This document shows, piece by piece, positions 22,569 to 34,600 of a stretch of DNA of 64,000 nt. The notes below the pieces were generated by a model. It searched no databases and was not told the DNA's origin. It was given only the letters and a program-made list of their open reading frames with translations. Origin of the DNA: Rhodosorus marinus (taxonomy: Eukaryota; Rhodophyta; Stylonematophyceae; Stylonematales; Stylonemataceae); assembly GCA_029953675.1 (NCBI GenBank), contig JAMWBK010000003.1:124001-188000 (forward strand), written 5' to 3'. Numbering within the stretch: position 1 is the stretch's first letter; each line of letters begins with the position of its first letter. A program made the translations under genes and the position numbers.

Positions 22569-25500
22569 TACAGCTACGATCTTTCCAACCGACTCTAAAC
22601 ACCCACTCCAATAAGAAAAACTTCACTTCCAAACCCGATTTTATTAAAAAAAAGCTGGCTAGAGTCCAGCCAAAACCAGAAACTGCTTTCCTTCGACTTG
22701 GGAGTCCATTGCTTCCGAACACAACTTTCACATTCTCGGGGGATCCTCCAATACAATCAACACCCCATAGGATTCAAGGAATAGTCATATCACCGGCTCG
22801 CACAAGAAATCGTCTCGCGTCAAACCCACAGGAAAGGAGCGAAACCTCGCATACCTCCCTCCCCTTAATACCACTCAGATAAACACCCCCTTCCCCCCCC
22901 ACCCCCCACCCCGCCACATCGAACTTGCTCTTTCTTCAACACTGCATGACATTGCCTGCACCAAAGGCTAACCAGCATCCAGAAGTCCCCTCTTGTACGC
23001 ATCAAGAACTTGGAAGCGCACCTTCTCCCTCGCCAAAAGAAAGCTCGAAGCGCCTCAAAAACCACCCAAACGTCAGATCGTTTAATAAATATACACAAAT
23101 CAATAGTATACGGCTAAGGAAACTAGCCTACACGAGCGGGTAATGGGATATTGATTTTGTTCGAGATTAATGGCATGCTCCTTAAGGGGGGTATGCATCT
23201 GTTCAATCAATTATTTTTCTTCCATTTTTTAATTTTAAAGTTTTTGGTCCAGGGGGGAATGCCGATGGCAGCGGAGATATTGTGGGTGAGAGGACTTTTC
23301 CTTCAGACGTTCTTCTCCGTTGTTTGGGATTTGAAGCGGTGCTTGAAGTTGAAGTAAACACCGAGGGGGTTGGGACTGTAGATGTTGCTCCCAACCTAGA
23401 GTAGACCTGTTTTCACTTTTTTTTACAAAGCTATTGTGATTGACAATGATGGAACAAGAAAGGGGTATGAAAGGGCACAGCATTACAGAAGGCGACTATT
23501 GGGCAGATCGATGGATATTTGAAGCCAAGGAAGATTTTTTCATGAACTCGTGAGCTGAAGCGGTACAGGGGGTATGAGGAGCGAGAAAATGACAACCCGA
23601 TTTGTTTTGGGGTACAATAAGAAAGACGTCACTTCCATTTGATTTTGCAAAACACAAATTTTATAGAGGAGAAGCCGTACTGCTGGGTTTGGAAGGGGGG
23701 GTTCTCGCTGCCCACATCGAACAATGCAGGATAAGTCTTTGTAAATGCTTACCCCTCCGCTTCCTCCCAGAATGAGCGTCTTCGAAACAAAGGCAGAGCC
23801 GAAAGCTTCAGAAAAAGCGGTTTATAAATTAACGAAAAATAGTTTGTCCGATCATTTTCCTTTTCAGTGGCTCTACACGCTAGAAAGACCTCGACGATTG
23901 GTCCTCTGAAAACCACCACTTCTTTCAACACTTTGGCCATGAAATATTTTCTGCTCATTCATTACGCCCACTGATTGGATTATTCCGCTCTGAAATATCG
24001 CATATAGCGAAAGATTCTGTAAATTTCACACAGCGTTTCGCGTCTAGCGCTTTATGAAGGATAAAATATATAAAATATTTCATCCTTCATACTCCTCCCG
24101 TCGATCTCGGCTATCCTTTGCTTATACATTTTACGGAAATTTTCCGCCTTTTGCGAAGAGTCGTCTTTTTTCAACCCTTCAAGAAATTTGAAGGAAGAAT
24201 TGTGACGGTTTGTATATCCACTTTGTCGCTTCCAAGTTTCTCCAATCAAAACGTATATCTCAAATAATAGTTTAAAACAACAAGCTCCTAACAAGATCAA
24301 TGCAGTTGAAACCCGACCAAAGAAAACTCATCGGTTTCTCATTGGGAGAAGCATCATCCTGAAAACAGATCTATGCTTCATTGGCTGGTGATAGATGAAT
24401 ATAATATTTTTCTTCAAAATCCTTTTTGATGGAAAAGCAGGACCTCAAATATCCCAATCAAATGATAACGACAATGTGAATAAAAGAAATATCTTTCCAA
24501 ACGGCACCCCCAAATATTTGAGCTTTGATTTTGAGCAATATGCCTTTCGCGTATTCTCATATTTCAATGACGATCTCAGTAGAGGGCACTGGCTTATGCC
24601 TCCCCCCCCATAGTCCGAGCTCGTTGATTCGGAGGAATTCACCATCTCTATGAAAACACTTCGAGCCGAGGGGTAGAAGGTGGTCCGCCTGTCCATGCTG
24701 GAATGGCAAAACGTTGTCGTCGAGGCGGGTCTTCTCACCGATTCGGTTCCACAAAGGATCCCTCTGACGCTAGGGTTTTCTGATGACCAGCCTGGTTTTG
24801 GTCAAATCTTTTGTTCTTCTCCGATTGCCCGTCTGCTCAGAATGCCAAGGAGTATAGCCTGTGCCCTCCTGAGGCTCCATTTAGTGCCATGGCATCTGGC
24901 GAGCTCTTGGAGCTTTGTGCTTTGAGAGAGAGAGTCTGGTCTTTCTGCTTCGAGTTGCTCTCAGCGATTCGCATTCGCTTTTTCGCGTTTCAAGGTTGGG
25001 TATGCTCGTTTCTGAACTCGTGCTTGCGCTGAGGAGGTTCTCAATGTGAACGGCAAATTGGTTCCTGACAAGCAATCTTTGCAAGCCCGGTAGACCGCCA
25101 GTGATTGGACACAGGTCCCGCGCAATATATCAGTGCCCTGCCGGTTAGTTTTCCGTTCTCATTTTCTCAAGCCAAGAAGGACGGCTCCGAGAAGGTATTG
25201 CGGGCAATGGGATTGTCTAGACCCTGGAGCAACCGTATCCCTTTTGTTGCACTTGCCAATCTCATTCGAACAACCAACCTCAGAGACAGGTCCAGCAGGT
25301 CACGCACAGGGAGCGGCGAAGAAAAATTCCACCGATTCTCAGTTCAGCCCTCAAGCGCAAAGTCCCCCGTCCATGTCTCTTCCAGTCTCTATGGACTTGG
25401 TAGGCAAGAAAGGCGATGTAGCGTTTAAGTGTCACCCACGATTTGAGGCCATGGATAAGTGGTCTAAATTTAGCTGAATGCCAATTCCAGTCCCTTTCCA

Positions 25501-25884
25501 AAAACACATGAAGTCTTGTTCTTTATTCATTAAACTTTCGATAACCGTTCGTTTGGGGAGGTCGCGAAACGTTCTAATCTGCACTCAGGAGCCTTGTTCA
25601 AGCTATTTTGGCCCTAAACAATTGATTTTCCGACAGTAGTCGGTCATGAAGTCATCCCTAATGAAAATGATGGACCCTCATGATGAAAACAGGCGCTGAG
25701 AGGGGAGAACCGTGAAGCTTAGCAGCAATAGAGTGGATTGTCTCCCACATGAAATATGGCAATCGGTATCGAGTGGGAGAATACTATGTGGCAGGTGAAA
25801 CACGGGAGGGGAAAATCTCGGTGGTCTTAAATTTCAGGGGTCGGTGGTGAATGGTGACGGACCGGCGGTTGTGAGTATTTAAGG
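22569..25884. other. gene-poor stretch upstream of Dymeclin
   Basis: About 3.3 kb with only short random frames (up to about 114 codons). Pyrimidine-rich and purine-rich runs occur, including a C-rich run near 22880-22915. No RNA gene recognised. Confidence 0.4.
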
Positions 25885-28443
25885 ATGGGACTGACTCAGT
25901 CTTCTGGTGGACTGATGAGGAGCATGTCTCCTTATGCGGCAGAATCGCCGACTAGAGATTTCCTTGGTGGTTCCATGATGCATGGATCTACTCCGAGGGC
26001 TTTTTGGGGCGAGCTATTTGCTGAGTACTACCTGTTGAGGACGTCTCCGAATGTTCCACACAGCCTTCTACGGTCTCTGCAGAGCGCAACCAAGGCACTC
26101 ACGAGGGCTTTTGCGAGGCCGGATCATGTCGATGCTCACAATGTTTCTATGATGTTTCGGGTCGTGGTTTCCTTTGTGGGCGACTACTCAGAAAGCATGG
26201 AACGGGAATTTGTGTCCGGTCCAAGCGCAATCTTCTCGGACAGCAGTTCTGGGAATGGTTTTCAAATTACTGAACAGCACGTCTGCGGCGGTGTGATGCT
26301 GCTAACGGATGTGGTAAATGCGTTCATCTCGTCGGGAGCGGGAAGAGATCGGATATACCTAGTTCTTGGAGCTAGCGCACGTCGTGAACGAGCTGGTGGG
26401 GATGGGCATCTGCTAGCCGGGGGGGAGGCTGTCGCTCGATCGACAGTTGAAGCTCTATGCGGTATTCTCGTGACCTTGGATAGGTCCCCAATCGAGCGAA
26501 TGATCCCCGTGAAACAGCTTATCACTCATGCGCTCGTCACTGTTCTCTCGGCCCGGTTGTACGCAGACAGATCTATAACAAGCGAGAACGTTGCGTTCCT
26601 GCCGTTCTTCGAACTGTGGGGCCGTAAGAATTCAAACGCTCACGAGCTGGTCCAAACTCTATTACGAAACACAACCGTGACAAATACTGGGGATACGCTT
26701 TCTGAGCAAAACTCCCCGTCTTCGAGTCCCGCAACGCCTACTTCGTGGTCGTCCGCTATAGTGGACATCAACAACTACATGGGAATTTCGCAGACGGTTG
26801 ACGCGCCGAGTTCCGAGAGCTTCAGCAGATTTCTTAGAAAGAAACCGCAGAAGAGCTCTTTTGGACCTCGACAATCCATGAACGAATCTTCAGGTTCGCT
26901 CGCAAGCGACCTAGGGCCATGGATCAACTCCCCGAGAACAGGGAGAACTTCAGCTGGCGGCTCGACAAGGGCAAGCTGGCCACAGCTAGCGAAATCCAGT
27001 ATCAGTATGCTGGTTGTCCTTCTGTTCGGATCCGATCGAGAAAGATCTGAACCGTTCACGGCAGCACTGCTAGAGATGTCGGAGAGCGAGGACAAACGGC
27101 ATGATGTGTTCGAAGTTGCTATCAAATGGATGGGAGACGACCGGGGTATCTTGCTCACCTATTTACTGCTCCAGAAGTGCAAAGCGTTTCGAAGAATGGC
27201 GCCGGGTTTGCTTCTGGATGGCGTTGAGAACTGTCCTCTCTTTGACGTGTTGAAGTTAATCACAAACGAACGCGGAAGCAGCGAGCCTCCAGAGGTTGTG
27301 TTCGTTCCTCTCATAGTCCTAGAACTTCTCACCGAGGATCCGGACATGTTGCAATCCTTCGAGGAGGTTAATGTGCCAGCACTGTGTCTATGTGACAACC
27401 TCTCGCTTTGTTCTCCGGAGGAGGCGATGTCCTGCAGCGAGGATGAGGACCGTTCGGCGTTACCACTTGGCGTCGTCGTTGTCCTTGCTGCCGTGAGCAG
27501 CGCTAGGAGGAAGAGGACTGATACGTTCCTTCTGACACTGTCTGTCACGATCATCGCCAACATCTCCCGCACCGCCGTTCGGGTAGTGGACCACGCCTCT
27601 TGGAGCATTATTACCCTACTAGACTCCTTGTCGTCACAATACCGGAGCTATATAGCGCAGGTGAGCAGAATAGTCGAATCGTGAAGCGCAGACCAAGCAT
27701 CTTGGCTGTGCTGGTTCAGGTAGTTTGTCCGACCTGAGACGAACGGGTCATGCTCTCGTGCTTAGGAACAGTCGTCAGATCAGGACGAAGATGGGGAATC
27801 CGACTCATGGCATGAGGATACTGATGACATGACCGTTATCCTTGGAACTATGGTTGAGGCCGTTGCTGCGTTCGTGCTTGGTATTGTCCCAATGGACGAG
27901 TCGATTTACCTAAAAAACGAGCAAGTTCTGCTTGGACTCCTGAAAATCCGTGAATCTATTTTTGACGTTGACTCGGGCGTGACCTTGATGATCGCAAAGA
28001 ACGAGAAAGCGTCGGCGGAATGTCAAGCCGCGTGTAAGAGGCTTCTCCAATTGTTGGACCAAGCCAGCGAGCGACTCTCAGGTGATAGAGACGCCTCCAA
28101 ACCGCAAGAGTCAGAGCGCTGTTAGCTTATTTGACAAATTCGAAACTCGTTGTGCTTAGGGCAAGAGCGGTCGTTGGAGGACGAAGAACTGTTGACCAAG
28201 CTGCGCGAAAAGCTCAGACTGGGGAAGCTCCATATGCGGCTCGAAAAGGAGGACCTCGATGGCCCAAAATTCCGCTACGTTGAGGAACGACGAGCGCTCG
28301 ACTTTTTCGCCCCGTATGTCTGGTCGGTTGAGCGCGGTGTTTCCCTAGACCCCCACGACTCCACCATGAGGTTCCTTACGATTACGCCTCCCACGATTCG
28401 AGAAACCTTGTCGTCATCGGTCAAGTCTCCCCTCGCTTCGTAG
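25885..28443 (+). CDS. DYM: Dymeclin
   Basis: Three exons (25885-27660, 27766-28081, 28160-28443) join in phase to 791 residues. Dymeclin is a peripheral Golgi protein linked to Golgi organisation and secretory traffic; loss in humans causes Dyggve-Melchior-Clausen dysplasia. Family signatures: start MGLTQSS, the N-myristoylation pattern of the family (MGxxxS); a central helical block SISMLVVLLFGSDRERSEPF (about 371-390); VVFVPLIVLELLTEDPDM (about 471-488), equivalent to the family's ILLILTED segment; and the C-terminal signature KFRYVEERRALDFFAPYVWS (about 735-754). The chain is longer than the roughly 670-residue human protein, mainly through Ser-rich insertions near residues 265-360 and an acidic insert at the exon 1/2 junction. 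It converges with the potassium channel gene, the stop codons being about 220 bases apart. Confidence 0.9.
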
Positions 28444-28663
28444 CAGGTATTCCACCTCCAGGTTCTGGTACCTTGTAATCTAAGCTCAAATATGTATTTA
28501 CATAGAATAACATCAAAACTCATAAACGATTGCATAAATATCCTTCCGAACGGGTCGACCTCATCCCTAGCAAACCTCCTGCAACGCTAGACCAGTCCCA
28601 TACTTCCGGGTGCGGAGAGAATAGTCCGGCAGGACGAGGAAGGCTCTGATTACAACGAAGTCG

Positions 28664-30606
28664 TCAAACCTCGGAAATCTTGTCCGCCATTGAGCCTTCC
28701 TCAGGTGAAGAGGTGACTTCGGACACTGCTTCGGCTTTAGCATCCAAAACGGAAGTGAGCATTTTGACTCGCGTCTGCAGGTAGGAGATTCGGGCAGTCT
28801 CCCTTTCCACTACTTTCATTTGTTTGAAGAGCTCTTCGTTCACTTCCTCCAGCGCCGTAAACCATTTCTCGGCGTCGTCCATGGCAGCGACGAAAAACGC
28901 CTGCTCATTGTGGGCGGGGTTGGGAAGAGCAATGCTAAATGAGAAAATTTAATATGAAAACTTTTTTAGCCTTGCTTCACCGTACCTTGTCGTCCCCTTT
29001 CAGCTCCTGCATCTCCACTCGTTGCTCATAGTCTTCAAGAACTTCGTCAATGTTCTTCTTCGCTTCTCTCTGACGAAGTAGCCGGCGAACCCACTTGCTC
29101 ACACGAACTCCAAGCGGTTCCTTGAGCTTCTCCTTTTCCAGTTGCTCTTCCGTTTTTAGATCGTAGCTCTATGTACGAAAGTGACAAAAGATAAAAGCTT
29201 TAGTCCGTCCGCACAGCTCTCAGAATAGTGGAGAAAGAGCTGGCTCGTCTCACGTCGTTGAAGGCCGAGCCCAAAATCGTTACGGGAAACGCCAAAACCA
29301 CAATCGCAGCCACCATTGTAGCTACTGCTACTAGTCTTCCGGCCCAGGTTACGGGAAACATGTCTCCGTATCCAACCTACAAGTTTCGATCCAGACGAAC
29401 AGAAGGAACTTATTTTAGACCCTACAAGTAGTACACGAGTGAGCGCTTCTCACTGTGCTCTGGCTATTGCTGGTTTTCTTACCGTCGTAACAGTCACAAT
29501 GGCCCACCACATAGAAACTGGAATGTTCTGATAGAGAGTTTCCTCGCCCGCACTATCCCCACTCGTGTACACATACTTTAGGGTGTCTTGATCGAGTTTG
29601 CAAAAGAGTGTTTCAATGTAGAACATCATCGCGCCGAACAGAATCACCAGCAACGCGAGGATCACAAAAAGAAGGACTATGCTGGGAACTGCACTCCCTA
29701 CAGCATACATGAACTGCCTCACCACCGTTGAGGCTCGACCCAGTTGCACAAGGCGAAAGACTCGAGCCACACGAAAAATCCGGAGGATGGAAAGAATCTG
29801 TATCCATGGCAAGCCAGCACAGGGAATCAGCCGTCACGTCAAGGGTAAGATAACCCCCCCCGGTTTCTCAACCCGATGCTACCGCACCGCCTTCCAGCAA
29901 ACCCAGAGTAGCCAGAAAGGATGTGGCGTTCGCCATAGCCAGGTTCGTATCTTGGCCCTTTCTCTGCCCTACAACTAAGCTCGTTTGAAAAAAGGAGCTG
30001 CAAACTTACCGCCGTGTTTCCCTGGACTGCGATCTCGATGTAGAAGGGAACAAACGACAAAAGGTCGATGATGTTCATCGGTTTTATGATGAACTTCAGC
30101 CGTTTCCTGCACAGGGCGAGCCGAACAACGTAGTCGACGGTGAATATTCCCGATAATACCGCATCCAGAATGAAAAGGGTCAATTCGACCGAAGGCTGAC
30201 TGGAGTAAGCTCGATACGAGAACAAGATCAGCGAAATCACTGACATGAAAACACAAGCGATAATGAGCAAGCAGTAGGCCTTGGCCCACAGACTAAACTG
30301 AGGGTCCGAGAGCGTGAAATAAATCAAGTCCCTTAGTGATAGCTGGTCCGCACTCGCCGAATCCTCTGCTTTCTTCTTCTTCCGCTGGGCTGCAGCGGTG
30401 TGGAGGTAAATCCACCGTGAACTCTTCATGGCCGAACTCCGAGACGAAGACCTCGCCCATTCCGCAAACCGTACACTCCTTCCGCCTGATACGTCTGTGC
30501 TCCTCTCAACCCCCTCTTCGTTCAGGGAGGAATCATCGGAGTCAATTACTATATTCAAGCTAGGGTCAACTGCCTGACCGGGTAAATTTTCTCCCTCCTC
30601 ACCCAT
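28664..30606 (-). CDS. voltage-gated potassium channel (Kv type)
   Basis: Five exons (30606-30010, 29797-29483, 29376-29254, 29168-28986, about 28900-28664) give about 484 residues. Predicted topology: cytosolic basic and Ser-rich N-tail; S1 about 107-131; S2 about 140-165 with the FTVDYVVRL pattern; S3 about 173-194; S4 200-222 with arginines at every third position (205, 208, 211, 214, in ILRIFRVARVFRL); S5 about 226-255; pore helix MWWAIVTVTT then the selectivity filter TVGYGD (304-309); S6 LVAVATMVAAIVVLAFPVTI; cytosolic coiled-coil tail. The intact voltage sensor and TVGYGD filter indicate a K+-selective, voltage-gated plasma- or endomembrane channel. No tetramerisation T1 or cyclic-nucleotide domain is evident. 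The first ATG in frame is 30606; the last intron's acceptor is the least certain boundary. Confidence 0.9.
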
Positions 30607-31701
30607 CTTACATTCCAAGGAAAAGAATCCCTCGACAAAGCGTTCAAGTATTTTGCCCGGGAGCAATACGGGTTCTTATAGGTCCCCGCACAAAACCGAC
30701 CTTTCCAAGCCCACTAGGCTTGTGTAACCCCAGTTTTCCCCTTCGTCCCTCGGCGCTCAACCCTCCGAAGGCACTTTCGCTCCTGCACTAACTTCAGTCC
30801 CTTGCTTTGAGAACAACAAAGGCTCAAGTTTTATACCCTTCCTCGGTCAGTGTTTTCAGGTGTTGATGTAAAAGAGCACTCCCCTCCCAAGCGCAATACA
30901 CAAAAATTTCGCCATCAAGACAGAAAACCTCTCCCGCCCCTTCCACGCGCCACCCTCCCGGCTACCAACCAGTTTTCGAGTTACTGAACCCCTTTCAGGA
31001 TAGACAAGGAGCTGCAAACAAAACCGTACAATCGATATATAATTGTACTAAGTTCATCCAAAGGTTTAAAACTATTTTCTATATTCATATACGAACTGAA
31101 ATCCGTTACGGAGTTTTCGGATATTCTATTGAGATTTCAAAAGCGGCTTCAGAACCCTGGGGTTCCATGATTTTTTTGCAAATCTGTAAGCACTCCCATG
31201 GCGGAAGGTTGAAGGTTGGGTTACTGATTAAGGGAAATCTACTATATTTTGGGGGTACACTTTTATTTGGAATAGGAAGGGACTGATTTAAAAAAATATT
31301 AAAGGATTTTGATTCGCCTGATCTTTAATTTGGACCAGAGTAAGCAAAAAGCTCTTGCCATGAGTGTTTGGAGGGTTTGGTTGAAAAGACTAAATGGGCT
31401 GCCCACTTTCACCGGTGGTTTGCCACCTCCTTCACTCAGGTTGCGTCAACGCTGCTGGAGCCAAACAGATTTTCCAAGAGTGCCGATCCTGTCGACAAGA
31501 ATGTAGCCATATAAGAACTCCAGACCTCGGACATGGCCAAGTGGTTGTAGAAACTCCCTCACCCACATTTTTTCTAACCTTGGCTATATCCAGTTGGAAA
31601 CGCCCTCTCCTGTTTGGTTTCTGCACCTGAAAAGGAGGCGGCTGCCAGGCAGCGAGAGGGGGGAGGTTGTGGCCCTCATACGAAACACCATAAAACATAT
31701 A
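30607..31701. other. intergenic, no gene seen
   Basis: Upstream of the channel gene and downstream of the rhomboid gene, both on the minus strand. Only short random frames. Presumed to hold the channel promoter. Confidence 0.4.
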
Positions 31702-33121
31702 TTAAGTCCTCTTCAGCAGCCTCAGCAGCGATCCCTCTGAGCCATTGTCCTTCCCGTCTGAACGCGACTGCTCTCTTTTGGGAGAATGGAAGAGTGTGGA
31801 AGCTTTCGTAGTCAGCTACTTGCAAACCCCCCCTTCTGTCATCGAATCCTACCTTTTCTCTCGTCTCTCATGAGCCAGTGAGCTACTGATAAGCCGAAAA
31901 TATGAATACCCGAACGCAGCGCCACCAAGGTGAGCTGCAAAGTCTATCCCGCTGAAGCCCATGATAATACCCATGATATCGACAACCACAGACGCCAAGC
32001 ACCTGCTCGAAAACAAAGGCATGCAGGCAGTAAGCGCGAGCTACCCGAGAGTGATCAGAACAAGACAACCAAGCCATGCTCTCGCTTGCACAATCTGGAG
32101 TCAACGGTTTCTTACATATCTTGAACGCTGATGGGCTTTCCAACAATGGTTGCCTTTCGCTCCGGAAACAGCTGTCAGTCGCAGAGACACGACAAACGTG
32201 CGTACAGCGATTGTGAGTACGCTCGTAACGCGATTCCTTTCAAGGTGTCCTCTTGCGAGTTGTTCACATGCACTACTCACCTGTGCGAACATAAACAGCA
32301 TCGCCATGACGCTGCCGGATGCACCCAGGCTGACCTGATCAGGTGAGCAAAGATCGGATAAAGCAAAAGTGCAGAGCACGGTCAGGAAGCGCTAAGAAAA
32401 CATTGCGAAATGGATACGCGAGGGATGCCTACCCGAGGGGAACGCCGGACCCTTTTCAACATCACGCTGGTAACGCTCGACGAGATTCCGCCAAAAACAT
32501 ACAGCTGCGTGAATCTGTAGGGGAAACGAATACAAAAGCCGCAATCAGCCAAACGGATTGTATAGGCAAACCGAGAACTTCAAGCTCAAGAACCGCGATT
32601 CTGGGGGAGGTGCAGGGGTCGTTAATGGATCCCAGTACCTGGTGGGATTAATGATTTGAATCAGTTCATTGCCGACATTGTACAAGACCACCATATTGAT
32701 GGTGAAATGAAGTGGATCGTAGTGAGACAGATTCGAGGTAAAAAGAGTGTGCAGCCGTCCGATTTGCATAGAATCTCGTGAACAGGTGAAATGTTGAACC
32801 ATGAATATCGATGCGTTCGGCCTTTTTTTAGAAATCCTCCAAGCTAGGAATATACAAGAGTTCATTCCAAGAAGCGTCAAGATTGTTTTGCCCTCCGTCG
32901 TTTTCGACCTCCTCTGCTCGGAGAAAATGTTGGTCGTCACAACAGAAGCGTGTTAAACACAAAGCTGGCAGCTCCACACAGTCTCGAAATCCGAGGACAG
33001 CAAAGCCTACCTTGAACGTCTCCCGAGAATTCCTAAAGAAGTTTCGGACATTGGTAATGGATTTATAAACGCTGAAAGAATACGACTCATTCACTGGCAA
33101 GTCCGTTGAATTGGCTCCCAT
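31702..33121 (-). CDS. rhomboid-family intramembrane serine protease
   Basis: Seven short exons (33121-33011, 32913-32639, 32514-32433, 32334-32281, 32094-32045, 32002-31853, 31774-31702) join in phase to 264 residues. Family hallmarks in order: RLHTLFTSNLSHYDPLHFTI in the TM2 region, INMVVLYNVG, catalytic serine in GASG (Ser162), and catalytic histidine in AAHLGGAAFGY (His215). The GxSG plus AHxxG pair predicts an active Ser-His dyad. The residues before TM1 are hydrophilic, and the type (mitochondrial PARL-like, plastid or secretory) cannot be settled, although the NMVVLY and AHLGG context resembles organellar rhomboids. Intron 5 (32003-32044) would be only 42 bases; without it a stop interrupts the frame. 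The start is the first ATG of the frame. Confidence 0.82.
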
Positions 33122-34600
33122 CTATCTCGCGTCTTGCAATCCACCTTCTCCACCCAAGGTCCACCAGTTAATCCCTGACTGACCTGGAGTTAACGGCAAC
33201 CAAGGCAAGAGAAGCCGCTCGCCGATTTCCTAGCTGGGACCCGCGGTCGCGCCGGGAGTCCAAACAGCTTCCACAACGCACTAACACCCTCAGCTTCGGC
33301 ATAAATTTACCTCTTACGTCCCTTCTTTCACCAACTCGTTAACATGTCTGATGGGGACACACAAATTTCAAAGGAACGACCAGCCAGCCACAGCCCACCA
33401 CTCCTCAAATTTCCATCCACAGCTCACATACACTTCAAAATCACATTTGGGGAACGGAGGAATTTGAAAAATGAAGTTAGAGGGGAACTTTTTCATGCCC
33501 GAGCAACAAGCAGTGATTCGAGAAAGCGTTGGCACGGATACTTGGTTTGCACTTCGTAAGAAACAGGATCGAAGATGAGGCTTTCGTCTCATACGGGAGA
33601 AGACTCTGGGTCTATCGATAAGTTGCTTAGCGCACGTCTGGGAGGATATGTGCATGTATGAAAGAGCGGTTCAGAGGTTTCCATGGGCTACCGGACAGCT
33701 CATCCTCTTCGCCAGTGTTCAGCTTATCGCGAACATCCGTTCTCTACTTGTCAATTTTAATGCAGTAGTACATTTCGCGCGTTCACATACGACGCAAAGC
33801 TTCTTACCGTAAATCAAAGATATCTTCCCGAACAAAACAATTCTCTAATACTCGTATTTATAGCCGGATTCTTAATTTATTCTTAATTATGATACCTCTC
33901 GCATTCCGAGCTAGACAGCATCCATGGTCAGTCATTTTCAGAATTCAGTCTTTATAGACCTTGAATTTGACTTGAAATTTGTACGGACGTTTCTGGAAAA
34001 GCAAAGCGCGAGGTTGGATAGGTAGAGTCGATTAGAGGATGATTACTGGCGCGTGATACACTCTGGATTGTGTGTTTTGGGTTATTTGAGTAATAAATAG
34101 TTGGCCACCGTGCCCGAGGTGAAGATCTGGACTGGCCGTCTATGCGGATATAAGTGTCACTTGATTTGGGTGTCTTTTTCCAAGACAACTGATAGGTGAC
34201 AACCGTAGCCGAGAAACGCGGGTTTTGGTGGAGGAGAGTGCATTTTAAGTGGAGGAGGATCATGGGTATTACGAAGAAAAAAAAAATTGGGAAAGAGGGG
34301 AAGGCAGGGCGTTTGGAGCATTTTTCTTGAGTGGCTGTGGCTGTCCAGGTTTCAATAAGGCTTCGAGGCAAGGACAGATCAGGTGCGTTCAGATAGTGGG
34401 AGGGAAGCAGAAGAGATTGGAAAGTAGAAGCTTGGAGGTTGCTGTGTTTTTGGAGTCTGTGGATGTTACCTGAAGTTGGAGTCTGCCAATTTTTTTGTTG
34501 GGCTGGAGTTTGGTTGTAGCCTTTTCGGCGTTAGGGGTTTCGGGGTTCCGGCTTGTTGTAACTGTTGGAGGTGAAGAAGATTTTCGAGCGCTGAAGGAGG
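33122..34600. other. divergent promoter region
   Basis: About 1.5 kb between the rhomboid gene (minus) and the At5g03900-like gene (plus). Frames up to 139 codons (33952-34371 minus) look random. It presumably contains both promoters; no element can be named. Confidence 0.4.
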
